64,000 nucleotides of DNA from CANMIH01 sp049116335 (GTDB lineage: Bacteria; Pseudomonadota; Alphaproteobacteria; Rhodobacterales; Rhodobacteraceae): assembly GCA_049116335.1 (NCBI GenBank), contig JAGDYZ010000012.1:248001-312000 (forward strand). The letters are read 5' to 3'. Each line of letters begins with the position of its first letter. Within the stretch, counting starts at the first letter, position 1. The translations under genes were made by a program, and so were the position numbers. Below, in pieces: positions 51,110-59,074 of the stretch. The notes below the pieces were generated by a model. The model saw nothing but the letters and a program-made list of their open reading frames with translations. It made no database searches and was not told the DNA's origin.

Positions 51110-51937
51110 TTATTGATTGTCGCGCTGGAAGATCCAGTCGTGATCGGGATGGTTGTTGAACCGCCATTTGCGTAGCGGCCCGGCCATCACGTTGAGGTAG
51201 TACATTTCATAACCATAAGGCGCGCCACAGGGATGATGGCCCTTGGGCACCAAGACCACATCATGGTTTGACGGGCTCATGGTTTCATCCAGTGATCCAT
51301 CTTCCGTCCAGACCCGCTGATGCCCATAGCCCTGCGCGGGATTGAGACGGTGGTAATAGGTCTCTTCCAGATAGGTCATATTGGGGTAATCGTCTTCGTC
51401 ATGACGGTGCGGCGGATAAGACGACCAGTTGCCCTGGGGTGTGAAGACTTCGGTCACCAACAGGCTGTCGGCCACATCCCGGCCTTCCATCGCGATATTG
51501 TTGATGTAGCGCGTGTTCGAACCCTGCCCGCGCGGGGTCAGTTCGATGCCGTCCGGTCCGAGCTTTTGCGCCTTGTGACCACCCTTACCAGGAGCCGTGC
51601 AGACCGCCAAAGTCAGCTCAGTTGTCGCTTCGGCGCTCCAGTCACTGTCATTGGGCACATAGAGGCAATGCGGAGGGGTCTTTTCAAAGACATTCATCCG
51701 ATCGCCCATTTCACCAAACTCTTGGCCCGAGGCGCTCATCTTAGCTTTGCCTTCGACAATCACCAAAATGACTTCCCGATCTCCGGTCACCTCAGAGACG
51801 GATTCACCCGCCTTCAGGCGGTAGAGGCCAAAGCCAACATAGCCCCAGTTTTCGGTCTGCGGACCAGTCGCAGTCTCGACCGTGATGTCATGCACCTTGC
51901 CATGGGTGCCGTTCGGCTTCCGCAACAAATCCGTCAT
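51110..51937 (-). CDS. iolB: 5-deoxy-glucuronate isomerase
   Basis: IolB isomerises 5-deoxy-glucuronate to 2-deoxy-5-keto-gluconate in myo-inositol degradation. The 275-residue double cupin shows SSYPPHRHDEDDYPNMTYLEETYYH (metal-binding His/Glu), VPKGHHPCGAPYGYEMYYLNVMAG and WRFNNHPDHDW, all characteristic of the KduI/IolB family. It is last in the iolC-iolD-iolE-PhyH-iolB operon, 48 bp after the PhyH gene, and a terminator follows. The ribosome-binding site is AAGGAGG. Confidence 0.96.
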   Translation of the reverse strand: MTDLLRKPNGTHGKVHDITVETATGPQTENWGYVGFGLYRLKAGESVSEVTGDREVILVIVEGKAKMSASGQEFGEMGDRMNVFEKTPPHCLYVPNDSDWSAEATTELTLAVCTAPGKGGHKAQKLGPDGIELTPRGQGSNTRYINNIAMEGRDVADSLLVTEVFTPQGNWSSYPPHRHDEDDYPNMTYLEETYYHRLNPAQGYGHQRVWTEDGSLDETMSPSNHDVVLVPKGHHPCGAPYGYEMYYLNVMAGPLRKWRFNNHPDHDWIFQRDNQ

Positions 51938-51985
51938 GTCGCTCCTCCTTGGAATGAAAGGCGGCCGTGTCCGGCCGCCGATGTT

Positions 51986-53161
51986 TTATGGTTTGCGCCG
52001 CGCCTCTTGGGCCTCAAGCGCCGCAGTCACACTGGTGTCGTTGTCGCCTGCCGCATAGCTGCGTGCCAAAAGAGCCGCCTGTGTTTCAGGTGCCAGCCCC
52101 CCAACCGGGGGATCGACATCAAGATTGGTCGGGAAAGAATATCCCTCACCACAGGCGGCAATCGCCGCAGACCGCTCGGCGGGGCTCAACGCCTCACCTA
52201 GCGCCTGAAGCGCCGGATACAGTCGTTTGGACATCCCCAAACGATCGACACTTTCCATCGCGCGGCCAAAGGCCGATGAGATCTGCAACAGGTTGGCCAT
52301 CCGCTCGATATCTGCCGAAGTGTTTGCCCCCGCCGAATGGAACAGCGCCGGGTTAAAGAACACCGCGTCGCCCTTCTCCAACGGCAGCTGAATGCAGTTT
52401 TCCTCAAAGTAATCGCGGAAATCCTCAAACCGCCACGCCACATAGCCCGGACGATAGAGTTGCGAAAACGGCAACAGCTTTGTGGGACCGCTTTCAACCG
52501 GCATGTCGGAGTGCGCAACCGCGCCCTGCAGGGTCAGTGCCGCCGACAGATCATGCATATGCGCCGGATAGGTCTCCGCCACCGCAGCGGTCTGGAACCC
52601 CAGATGATAGTCCCGATGCGCCTGTTGTGCCGCGCCGCCCGGTCGCACCTGGTTGACCTGCGCGGTCATCTGGTAGTTCGGGCCCAGCCAGGCCTCAGAA
52701 ATCGCCGCAATCGCGGTATTGCCAAAGTACCGTGCAAAGACCGAGGCATCACGCTCACAGAGCTTTTGCAGCGAGTTCCAGATCCGATCATTGGCCCCCG
52801 CGGCGGCGAAGTGATCTGCTCCGCCACCAGTTGCCGCGCGTTCATCTGCAATGATCTGCTGGAACACCGCCGTTGCCGCATCCACCGGCGCTGTATCGGC
52901 GTAGGCCCCTTTCAGGACCACAACACCGGCTGACCGCCCCAGAACCCAAGCCCATTCGGTCATAAGTTCTTTGCGTTGCTCGGTATCGTCCAACATGCCG
53001 CGCAGTGCCTGCATATCGTAGATTGGCACATTCTTTGCGATAGAGGCTGCAAGCGGCACCTGATAGCCTTCTAGCCGCTGAGAGGTCACCACCTTGAATT
53101 CGTCCAGATCGCAGGATTCGCGATCGAAATAGCCGATAAATCCGAATTCATAGTCCACCAT
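51986..53161 (-). CDS. Phytanoyl-CoA dioxygenase (PhyH)-family Fe(II)/2-oxoglutarate dioxygenase
   Basis: A 391-residue oxygenase with the facial triad HRDYHLGF (His182, Asp184) and distal His275 in FFNPALFHSAGANTSADIER, followed by the likely 2-oxoglutarate Arg287. The fold is PhyH-like; the substrate is unknown. It is embedded between iolE and iolB in the inositol operon, where no dioxygenase is required by the classical pathway, so it may prepare another inositol form or methyl ether such as pinitol; this is inference. AAGGA lies before the ATG. Confidence 0.85.
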   Translation of the reverse strand: MVDYEFGFIGYFDRESCDLDEFKVVTSQRLEGYQVPLAASIAKNVPIYDMQALRGMLDDTEQRKELMTEWAWVLGRSAGVVVLKGAYADTAPVDAATAVFQQIIADERAATGGGADHFAAAGANDRIWNSLQKLCERDASVFARYFGNTAIAAISEAWLGPNYQMTAQVNQVRPGGAAQQAHRDYHLGFQTAAVAETYPAHMHDLSAALTLQGAVAHSDMPVESGPTKLLPFSQLYRPGYVAWRFEDFRDYFEENCIQLPLEKGDAVFFNPALFHSAGANTSADIERMANLLQISSAFGRAMESVDRLGMSKRLYPALQALGEALSPAERSAAIAACGEGYSFPTNLDVDPPVGGLAPETQAALLARSYAAGDNDTSVTAALEAQEARRKP

Positions 53162-53221
53162 GGTATTTTCCTTCCGTTGGTGGTGGTGATGACCCCCAAT
53201 GTGTCTTGGGGGCGGGTGAGC

Positions 53222-54121
53222 CTAGTCGCCCAGTCCGACTTTCGCCGAAATTTCTTTCAACGTTTTCAAACCAAGAGACTGGTATTCAAAGGGATTATGC
53301 ACATCGGGGTCCTGTTCGGCCTCGATGACAATCCACCCCTCATAGTTGGCGTCTTTCAGCTGTTGCAGCAGCGGTGTGAAATCAACGCCCCCTTCCGCAT
53401 CGCCGGGCACGGTAAAGACCCCGCCGCGCACGCCATCCATAAAGGACATGCCTGTTTCGCGCACCTCAGCCATCACAGCCGGGCGCACGTTTTTCGCGTG
53501 GAAGTGGCTGACCCGGTCGATGTATTTCGCAAGGATCGGCGCGGGATCGGTGCCATTGGCACCAAAATAGGCGTGACCCGCATCAAACAACAGCTTGGTG
53601 GCCGGACCGGTCACCGCCATGAAGGCGTCGATTTCCTCAGGGGTTTCCACAACGGTGCCCATATGGTGGTGATAGACAAGGTGAATCCCCTGATCAGCAC
53701 AGTGTTGCGCGATCTCTTCCACCTTGGCGCCAAAGGCCTTCATCTCATCCGCGGTCAAAACCGGTGCGTTGTTCACCGGCTCATCCAGCCCCTGCACCGA
53801 GTTCGATGTCTCGCAGGTGATGCAGACCTTACAGCCATTGTGCTTGAGACGGTCCAGATGCGGCTGGATCGCTTTCTTTTCGTCCTCAACCGAATGCGCC
53901 AAGAGGTTCAGCGAATGCCAGCCCGAGATGAATTTCAGGCCAAAGCCGCCCAGAAGCTGTTTGAGCTCTTCCGCATCCGCCGGCCAGCGGTGGCCATTTT
54001 CGATGCCGTCAAAACCAATCTCACCCGCTTCGCGCAGGATCTGGTCGGTGGGAATATGCGCGCCCAAAGTCTGGTCGTCATCATTGGCCCAGGCGATGGG
54101 GTTTGTGCCGTAAAGGATCAT
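53222..54121 (-). CDS. iolE: Inosose dehydratase IolE (myo-inosose-2 dehydratase)
   Basis: IolE converts 2-keto-myo-inositol (scyllo-inosose) to 3D-(3,5/4)-trihydroxycyclohexane-1,2-dione. The 299-residue TIM-barrel has NPIAWANDDDQTLGAHI at the N-terminus, GFDGIENGHRWP, LVYHHHMGTVVET, LLFDAGHAYFG and DFTPLLQQLKDANYEGWIVIEAEQDP, matching IolE well. It lies 71 bp after iolD in the same direction. An AAGGA box precedes the ATG. Confidence 0.96.
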   Translation of the reverse strand: MILYGTNPIAWANDDDQTLGAHIPTDQILREAGEIGFDGIENGHRWPADAEELKQLLGGFGLKFISGWHSLNLLAHSVEDEKKAIQPHLDRLKHNGCKVCITCETSNSVQGLDEPVNNAPVLTADEMKAFGAKVEEIAQHCADQGIHLVYHHHMGTVVETPEEIDAFMAVTGPATKLLFDAGHAYFGANGTDPAPILAKYIDRVSHFHAKNVRPAVMAEVRETGMSFMDGVRGGVFTVPGDAEGGVDFTPLLQQLKDANYEGWIVIEAEQDPDVHNPFEYQSLGLKTLKEISAKVGLGD

Positions 54122-54192
54122 AAGGTGCAGTCCTTAGAAATCGTGGGGGCACCGCGTGTCGCGATGCCTTTGTCTTAAGTTCAGGCGCAGGA

Positions 54193-56022
54193 TTAGTTGA
54201 GGCGCGCACGCAGAGCGGCGTCATAGCCCGCGCGGGCTTTGGTCACTTCGTCCCGGTCGCTGACTTCGGGCACAGCCACATCCCACCAGTGTCCGCCATC
54301 CGGCGTGCTGGGATAAGGATCCGTGTCGATGACGATCACATAGGGACCGCTGGCCTGTTTCGCGGTTTCAAGCGCGGCCTCAAGCTCGGAAATAGTGGCA
54401 ACCTTGACGCTTTCCGCCCCCATCGAGGCCGCATGTGCTGCGAAGTCGATGTTCGACGGGTTCACGTGATGCACGTCTTTCAACAGGTTGTTGAACTCTG
54501 CACCGCCAGTGCCCATCTGCAGCCGGTTGATACAGCCATAACCGCGGTTGTCGGTCACGACCATGGTGAATTTGGTCCCCAGCATACAGGCAGTCGCCAG
54601 CTCTGAGTTCGCCATCATATATGAGCCGTCCCCGATCATGCAGACCACATCGCGCTCGGGCTGGGCCATTTTGATCCCCATAGCACCGGCGATCTCATAA
54701 CCCATACAGCTATAGCCATATTCCATGTGATAGCCGCCCGGACGCGGTGCTTTCCACAGTTTGTGCAGCTCACCGGGCATGGTGCCCGCCGCACACATCA
54801 CAACGGTGTCCTGCCCCGAGGCCCGCTGAACCGCGCCAATCACCTGCTGGTCATTGGGCAGGTCGCTTTCATCACTGGGCGCAGCACAAAGCGGGTCAAC
54901 GGCGGCAAACCAGTCGGCTTTCAACTGCTCCGACGGCGCGGCAAAACTCAGATCGCCCATGGCCTCAGTCAGCTCAGCCAATCCAACCTTGGCATCCGCC
55001 ATCAAAGGCAGGGCGCCGTGTTTCATCGCGTCATAAGCCGCAACGTTCAGGCTCACCAAGGTGCGGTCGGGGTTTTCAAACAAGGTCCAGGACCCGGTGG
55101 TGAAATCCTGAAAGCGGGTACCAACCCCCAAAACCAGATCCGCATTGGCACAGACCGCATTGGCGCTTGCGGCACCGGTCACGCCCACAGGACCCATGTT
55201 CAACGGGTGATCCCAGGCCAGCGCCGATTTGCCTGCCTGCGTTTCAACAACTGGGATCTGATGCGCTTCGGCAAAGGCCTGAAGATCGTCACAAGCGCCC
55301 GAATAGTGCACGCCACCACCGGCCACAATCACCGGAGCTTTTGCCGCTTTGATGGCCGCTGTCACCCGTGCCAGCTCACCCAGATCAGGACGCGGGCGGC
55401 GCTGATACCAGACTTGTTTCTCAAAGAAGGCCACCGGGTAATCATAGGCTTCGGCCTGTACGTCCTGACAGAACGCAAGCGTCACCGGACCACAGTCCGC
55501 CGGATCGGTCATGGTGGCAAAGGCGCGCGGCAAGGCAGTCAACAGCTGCTCCGGGCGGGTGATGCGATCAAAATAGCGGCTGACCGGTTTGAAACAGTCA
55601 TTGGCTGACATAATGCCGTCGCCAAAATCTTCGACCTGTTGCAGCACCGGATCCGGCCCACGGTTGGCGAAGACATCCCCCGGGATCAACAGGATGGGCA
55701 GGCGGTTCACATGCGCCAGACCCGCAGCCGTGACCATATTGGTCGCGCCCGGCCCGATCGACGAGGTCACCGCCATGGCCCGTTTGCGCCCCGACTGTTT
55801 CGCATAGGCCAGAGCCGCATGGGCCATGGTCTGTTCATTGTGGCCACGCCAGGTCTGCAGCGTCTCACGCTCGGCGTGCAATGCCTCACCAATCCCAGCG
55901 ACGTTGCCATGGCCAAAAATGGCCCAGCATCCCGCGATAAACGGCTCACCCTCTTCGGTCATCTGAGCGCTGATGTAGCGCACCATCGCCTGCGCGGCGG
56001 TCAATCGAATGGTCTTAGTCAT
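54193..56022 (-). CDS. iolD: 3D-(3,5/4)-trihydroxycyclohexane-1,2-dione acylhydrolase
   Basis: A 609-residue thiamine-diphosphate enzyme that opens the cyclohexanedione ring to 5-deoxy-glucuronate. The protein has the TPP-family N-terminal domain (TAAQAMVRYISAQMTEEGEPFIAG with the catalytic Glu a little further on), VTSSIGPGATNMVTAAGLAHVNRLPIL, and the C-terminal Mg/TPP motif CMIGDGSYMMANSELATACML. ATG 56022 overlaps the iolC stop (ATGA) and has AAGGAGAG upstream; the longer frame to 56058 is spurious. Confidence 0.96.
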   Translation of the reverse strand: MTKTIRLTAAQAMVRYISAQMTEEGEPFIAGCWAIFGHGNVAGIGEALHAERETLQTWRGHNEQTMAHAALAYAKQSGRKRAMAVTSSIGPGATNMVTAAGLAHVNRLPILLIPGDVFANRGPDPVLQQVEDFGDGIMSANDCFKPVSRYFDRITRPEQLLTALPRAFATMTDPADCGPVTLAFCQDVQAEAYDYPVAFFEKQVWYQRRPRPDLGELARVTAAIKAAKAPVIVAGGGVHYSGACDDLQAFAEAHQIPVVETQAGKSALAWDHPLNMGPVGVTGAASANAVCANADLVLGVGTRFQDFTTGSWTLFENPDRTLVSLNVAAYDAMKHGALPLMADAKVGLAELTEAMGDLSFAAPSEQLKADWFAAVDPLCAAPSDESDLPNDQQVIGAVQRASGQDTVVMCAAGTMPGELHKLWKAPRPGGYHMEYGYSCMGYEIAGAMGIKMAQPERDVVCMIGDGSYMMANSELATACMLGTKFTMVVTDNRGYGCINRLQMGTGGAEFNNLLKDVHHVNPSNIDFAAHAASMGAESVKVATISELEAALETAKQASGPYVIVIDTDPYPSTPDGGHWWDVAVPEVSDRDEVTKARAGYDAALRARLN

Positions 56023-57926
56023 GCGGCGCTCTCCTTGTTGGCGCGTGCTTGATCCCAAATCTCACACAGGCGGGCATATTTTGCCGCCATATCTTCAATG
56101 GCTTCTGGTCCGGTAATCGCATCAGCCATATAGGCCTTGGCGGTTTCGGCGAAAATTGTTCGGCCCACGGCAAAGCCTTTCACGAGCGGATAATCCGCCG
56201 CAACTTTAAAGCTCTGTGCCAGTTTTTCTTCGCTTTCACCCAGACCCAGAACCACAATGCCACGGGTGTTGTCATCATTGCGGGTGATCGCGTCACAGGT
56301 GGCGGTCCAGGCGGCTGGCGTGGTCATCGGCTCAAGTTTCCACCAGTCGGGATACACACCCAGATCATAGAACCGCTGGATCACCTGCGCCGTGGTCTCA
56401 TCCCCAACCGGGCCGGCCTTGGACGGGATCACCTCAAGCAGGAATTCCAGACGATTGCGACGGCAGGCATGGAACAGACGCACAACGGTGTCTTCCTGCT
56501 CGGCCTTCATTTCCGGCGTGTCATCAGGGTGATAGAAACACAGAACCTTGACCACATGTTCAAGCGGCCATTCGCTCAGGCCCCCGAAATCTGGACCAAT
56601 TTCCGGCTCAAGTGTCAGCGGGCGTGAGCCCGGCCATTCCACCGGATGCCCAATCCATAGCCCCTGCCCCGCAGCCTTATAAAGCGCATCCCGGCCCAGA
56701 CGGCTGTCACAGAGCAACCCATACCCCGGACGGCCCTGCGCCACATCAACGGTCGCATCCAGACAGAGCTCTTTGAACGCACCGATTTTGTCAGCGGTCG
56801 CCCCGGGAATATCTTCCAACTGCATGCGGTGATCAAAGGCAAAGACCCGCATATCCGACCATTCGCCTTTGCGGTTCGACGACCAATGGAGCTGTTCCAG
56901 CTCGGCATCTTTGCGCAGCGCCTTTTCTTTCACACCGCGTTTGAGGAAAAACTGCAGCTCATCCCAGCTTGGATAGGCGGGCGTACAGCCATGGCGGCTC
57001 ACCGCAAAGGCACCACAGGCATTGGCATAGCCCAATGCGGTGGGCCAGTCTTCGCCATCAAGCCAGCCCTTGAGCAGACCCGACATAAAGCCATCGCCCG
57101 CGCCCAACACATTGAACACCTCAATCGGGAAACCCGGCCCAACCTGACCGTCATCCAGACTGTCGGGGATCTCGCCCTCAAAGGCCGAGGCCCCCATGGG
57201 CCCGCGTTTGCACACAAGCGTCGCGCCCGAGACTTTGCGCACCGCACGCAGCGCCTCGATGGTGTCAGTGGTGCCCCCGGCGATGTGGAACTCTTCTTCC
57301 GTGCCCACAATCAGATCAAACAGATGCAGGGTCGATTGCAGTTTCTCAGTGACCTTCTGGCTCTCGACAAAACGGCTCTCACCGTCGCCATGCCCGGCCA
57401 CACCCCAAAGGTTGGGACGGTAATCAATATCCAGTGCGGTCTGCGATCCGTTTTCACGGGCCAGTTTCAGCGCCTTCAGCGTCGCCGCCTCGACTTTCGG
57501 ATGGCTCAGATGTGTCCCGGTGGCCACAACCGCACGGGCCTCAGCGATAAACTCCGGATCAATGTCCTCTTCGCTCAACGCCATATCAGCACAGTTTTCG
57601 CGGTAGAAAATCAGCGGGAACTGTTCCTGATCGCGAATGCCCAGCAAGACCAGCGCGGTCAAACGTTCGGCGTCGGTCTGCACACCACGCACATCCACCC
57701 CTTCGCGCTCCAGCTCTTCGCGGATAAACCGGCCCATATGCTCATCGCCCACCTTGGTGATCAGCGCCGATTTCAACCCCAGTCGCGCCGTGCCCGCCGC
57801 CATATTGGTGGGGCTGCCGCCAATATACTTGTTGAATGAGGCCATATCTTCCAGACGGCCACCCACCTGCGCACCGTAAAGATCAACCGACGATCGCCCG
57901 ATGGTGATCAAATCCAGCTTTTTCAT
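56019..57926 (-). CDS. iolC: Bifunctional 5-dehydro-2-deoxygluconokinase with aldolase-like C-terminal domain (IolC-DUF2090)
   Basis: This 635-residue protein has a PfkB-family kinase from the N-terminus to about residue 330 (DLITIGRSSVDLYG, KYIGGSPTNMAAGTARLG, VFNVLGAGDGFMSGLLKG with the catalytic Asp). The second half (about 345-630) is DUF2090, an aldolase-like domain with FAFDHRMQLED, EVIPSKAG, WWKLEPM, VLGLGES and FAVGRTIFAE that replaces or helps IolJ. It phosphorylates 2-deoxy-5-keto-gluconate and may also cleave the product. First gene of the operon; a TTGGAA-N6-TTCCA operator lies about 70 bp upstream. Confidence 0.95.
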   Translation of the reverse strand: MKKLDLITIGRSSVDLYGAQVGGRLEDMASFNKYIGGSPTNMAAGTARLGLKSALITKVGDEHMGRFIREELEREGVDVRGVQTDAERLTALVLLGIRDQEQFPLIFYRENCADMALSEEDIDPEFIAEARAVVATGTHLSHPKVEAATLKALKLARENGSQTALDIDYRPNLWGVAGHGDGESRFVESQKVTEKLQSTLHLFDLIVGTEEEFHIAGGTTDTIEALRAVRKVSGATLVCKRGPMGASAFEGEIPDSLDDGQVGPGFPIEVFNVLGAGDGFMSGLLKGWLDGEDWPTALGYANACGAFAVSRHGCTPAYPSWDELQFFLKRGVKEKALRKDAELEQLHWSSNRKGEWSDMRVFAFDHRMQLEDIPGATADKIGAFKELCLDATVDVAQGRPGYGLLCDSRLGRDALYKAAGQGLWIGHPVEWPGSRPLTLEPEIGPDFGGLSEWPLEHVVKVLCFYHPDDTPEMKAEQEDTVVRLFHACRRNRLEFLLEVIPSKAGPVGDETTAQVIQRFYDLGVYPDWWKLEPMTTPAAWTATCDAITRNDDNTRGIVVLGLGESEEKLAQSFKVAADYPLVKGFAVGRTIFAETAKAYMADAITGPEAIEDMAAKYARLCEIWDQARANKESAA

Positions 57927-57997
57927 AGTTTGCCTCCAAACCCGTCTCGCAAAACTCTCGCTGCATCACGCAGGATGGATTCGCGTCGTTGCATTTT

Positions 57998-58015
57998 TTG
58001 GAATATTTATTCCAT
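57998..58015. promoter_or_regulatory. RpiR-type operator before iolC
   Basis: TTGGAATATTTATTCCAT, the same architecture (TTGGAA-N6-TTCCA) as the site in front of the RpiR gene. It lies between the RpiR stop and the iolC start, in the likely operon promoter. Confidence 0.65.
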
Positions 58016-58034
58016 ATCAGTGCAAAATCAAGTT

Positions 58035-58856
58035 CTAAATTCCAAACTCAGCGCCCCGCGCTGCACCCACGGCCACCGCTAGGGTGATGGCCAAAGACAG
58101 GGTTGCCGACAATGCCCGAAAGGCCCCGACATCAACCTCAGACACGGAAAGCGCCAGAATATCCTCAACATGCAACGGGCTCATCGCGGTATCCGTGATC
58201 GCTACAACCGGCACATCTTTGGCCTGTGCCTGCTGCACAAGCTCCAGCGTTTCCTCGCTATAGGGCGCAAAAGTGATCGCAATCACCGCATCGCCATCCC
58301 GCACCGCATGCGGGTTGACCAATTTACCCGCCCCATCATGCAGCACCGTGCCAATCTGCATCTTTTCAAAGGCATAGCTGAGATAGGTCGCCACAGAATA
58401 GGCGCGGCGCACCCCCATAATATGAATGATATTGGCCTGCGCCAATGCGGTAACCGCCTGATCCAATACCCGTGAATCCACTGAATTTGCGAGATTTTCC
58501 AAGGACAACCGCCCGGCATCCACAAATTCCGCCAGCAACGCCGAAGGGCTCTCGGCCCCACGCTCACGCAGGTTGGCCAGACGGGTGGCATAATCCGGCA
58601 ACCCCGGGGCAAAGGCTGTGCGAAACAGCTTCTGCATATCGGAAAATCCACTGAACCCCATCACCTGACAAAAGCGCATCATCGCCGAGGGGGCGACCCC
58701 GGCGCCATCTGCCAGTTCGGCGACCGTCGACACCGCAATCCGGTCGGTGTTATCCGCCAAATACTCCGCACATTGCCGCATTCGCTTGGGCAAATCCTCT
58801 GCCACATCACGCAATCGCGCATGGAACCCGTCAACGGTGGTGGGGGCAGATGTCAT
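58035..58856 (-). CDS. RpiR/MurR-family transcriptional regulator of the inositol operon
   Basis: A 273-residue regulator: N-terminal RpiR HTH with STVAELADGAGVAPSAMMRFCQVMGFSGFSDMQK and C-terminal SIS sugar-phosphate-binding domain (IHIMGVRRAYSVATYLSYAFEKM, DAVIAITFAPYSEETLELV). RpiR members often sense sugar phosphates and act as repressors. It is upstream of iolC in the same direction, and two related palindromes flank it, so it probably controls the operon and itself. GGAGTG precedes the ATG. Confidence 0.92.
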   Translation of the reverse strand: MTSAPTTVDGFHARLRDVAEDLPKRMRQCAEYLADNTDRIAVSTVAELADGAGVAPSAMMRFCQVMGFSGFSDMQKLFRTAFAPGLPDYATRLANLRERGAESPSALLAEFVDAGRLSLENLANSVDSRVLDQAVTALAQANIIHIMGVRRAYSVATYLSYAFEKMQIGTVLHDGAGKLVNPHAVRDGDAVIAITFAPYSEETLELVQQAQAKDVPVVAITDTAMSPLHVEDILALSVSEVDVGAFRALSATLSLAITLAVAVGAARGAEFGI

Positions 58857-58906
58857 GGGTCACTCCGACGGCGCTTTGGAACAGATCTCAGATCATCCTA
58901 AACGTA

Positions 58907-58924
58907 TTGGAACAAATATTCCAA
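58907..58924. promoter_or_regulatory. RpiR-type operator upstream of the RpiR gene
   Basis: TTGGAACAAATATTCCAA: perfect TTGGAA/TTCCAA arms with a 6-bp spacer. An additional half-site TTTGGAACAG lies near 58875. Position about 50 bp before the start codon suggests autoregulation. Confidence 0.7.
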
Positions 58925-58949
58925 TCCATTCCACCACAGACCCGATGCT

Positions 58950-59009
58950 TCTTCTTTTCCCAAATACTCCGGGGTGAATGCCGCCACGCGGCAGAGGGGC
59001 TGGCCCCTC
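58950..59009. repeat. Dispersed intergenic repeat, copy 3 (leader plus two hairpins)
   Basis: Leader TTCTTCTTTT then CCCAAATACTCCGGGG (from 58950), followed by TGCCGC-CAC-GCGGCA (58979-58993) and GAGGGGC-TG-GCCCCTC (58994-59009). Same order as copy 1 with different hairpin sequences, so structure rather than sequence is conserved. It lies between the paaZ terminator and the RpiR operator. Confidence 0.65.
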
Positions 59010-59017
59010 GCCCAAAT

Positions 59018-59050
59018 AAAAACGCGCCCCGGAGTGTCCTCCAAGGCGCG
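59018..59050 (-). terminator. Terminator of the TRAP-P450-PaaZ operon
   Basis: On the minus strand CGCGCC with an inner GGAG/CTCC stem and GGCGCG, followed by TTTTTATT. It is 25 bp after the paaZ stop codon. Confidence 0.85.
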
Positions 59051-59074
59051 CCAAAATTACACATCTGAACCCGA

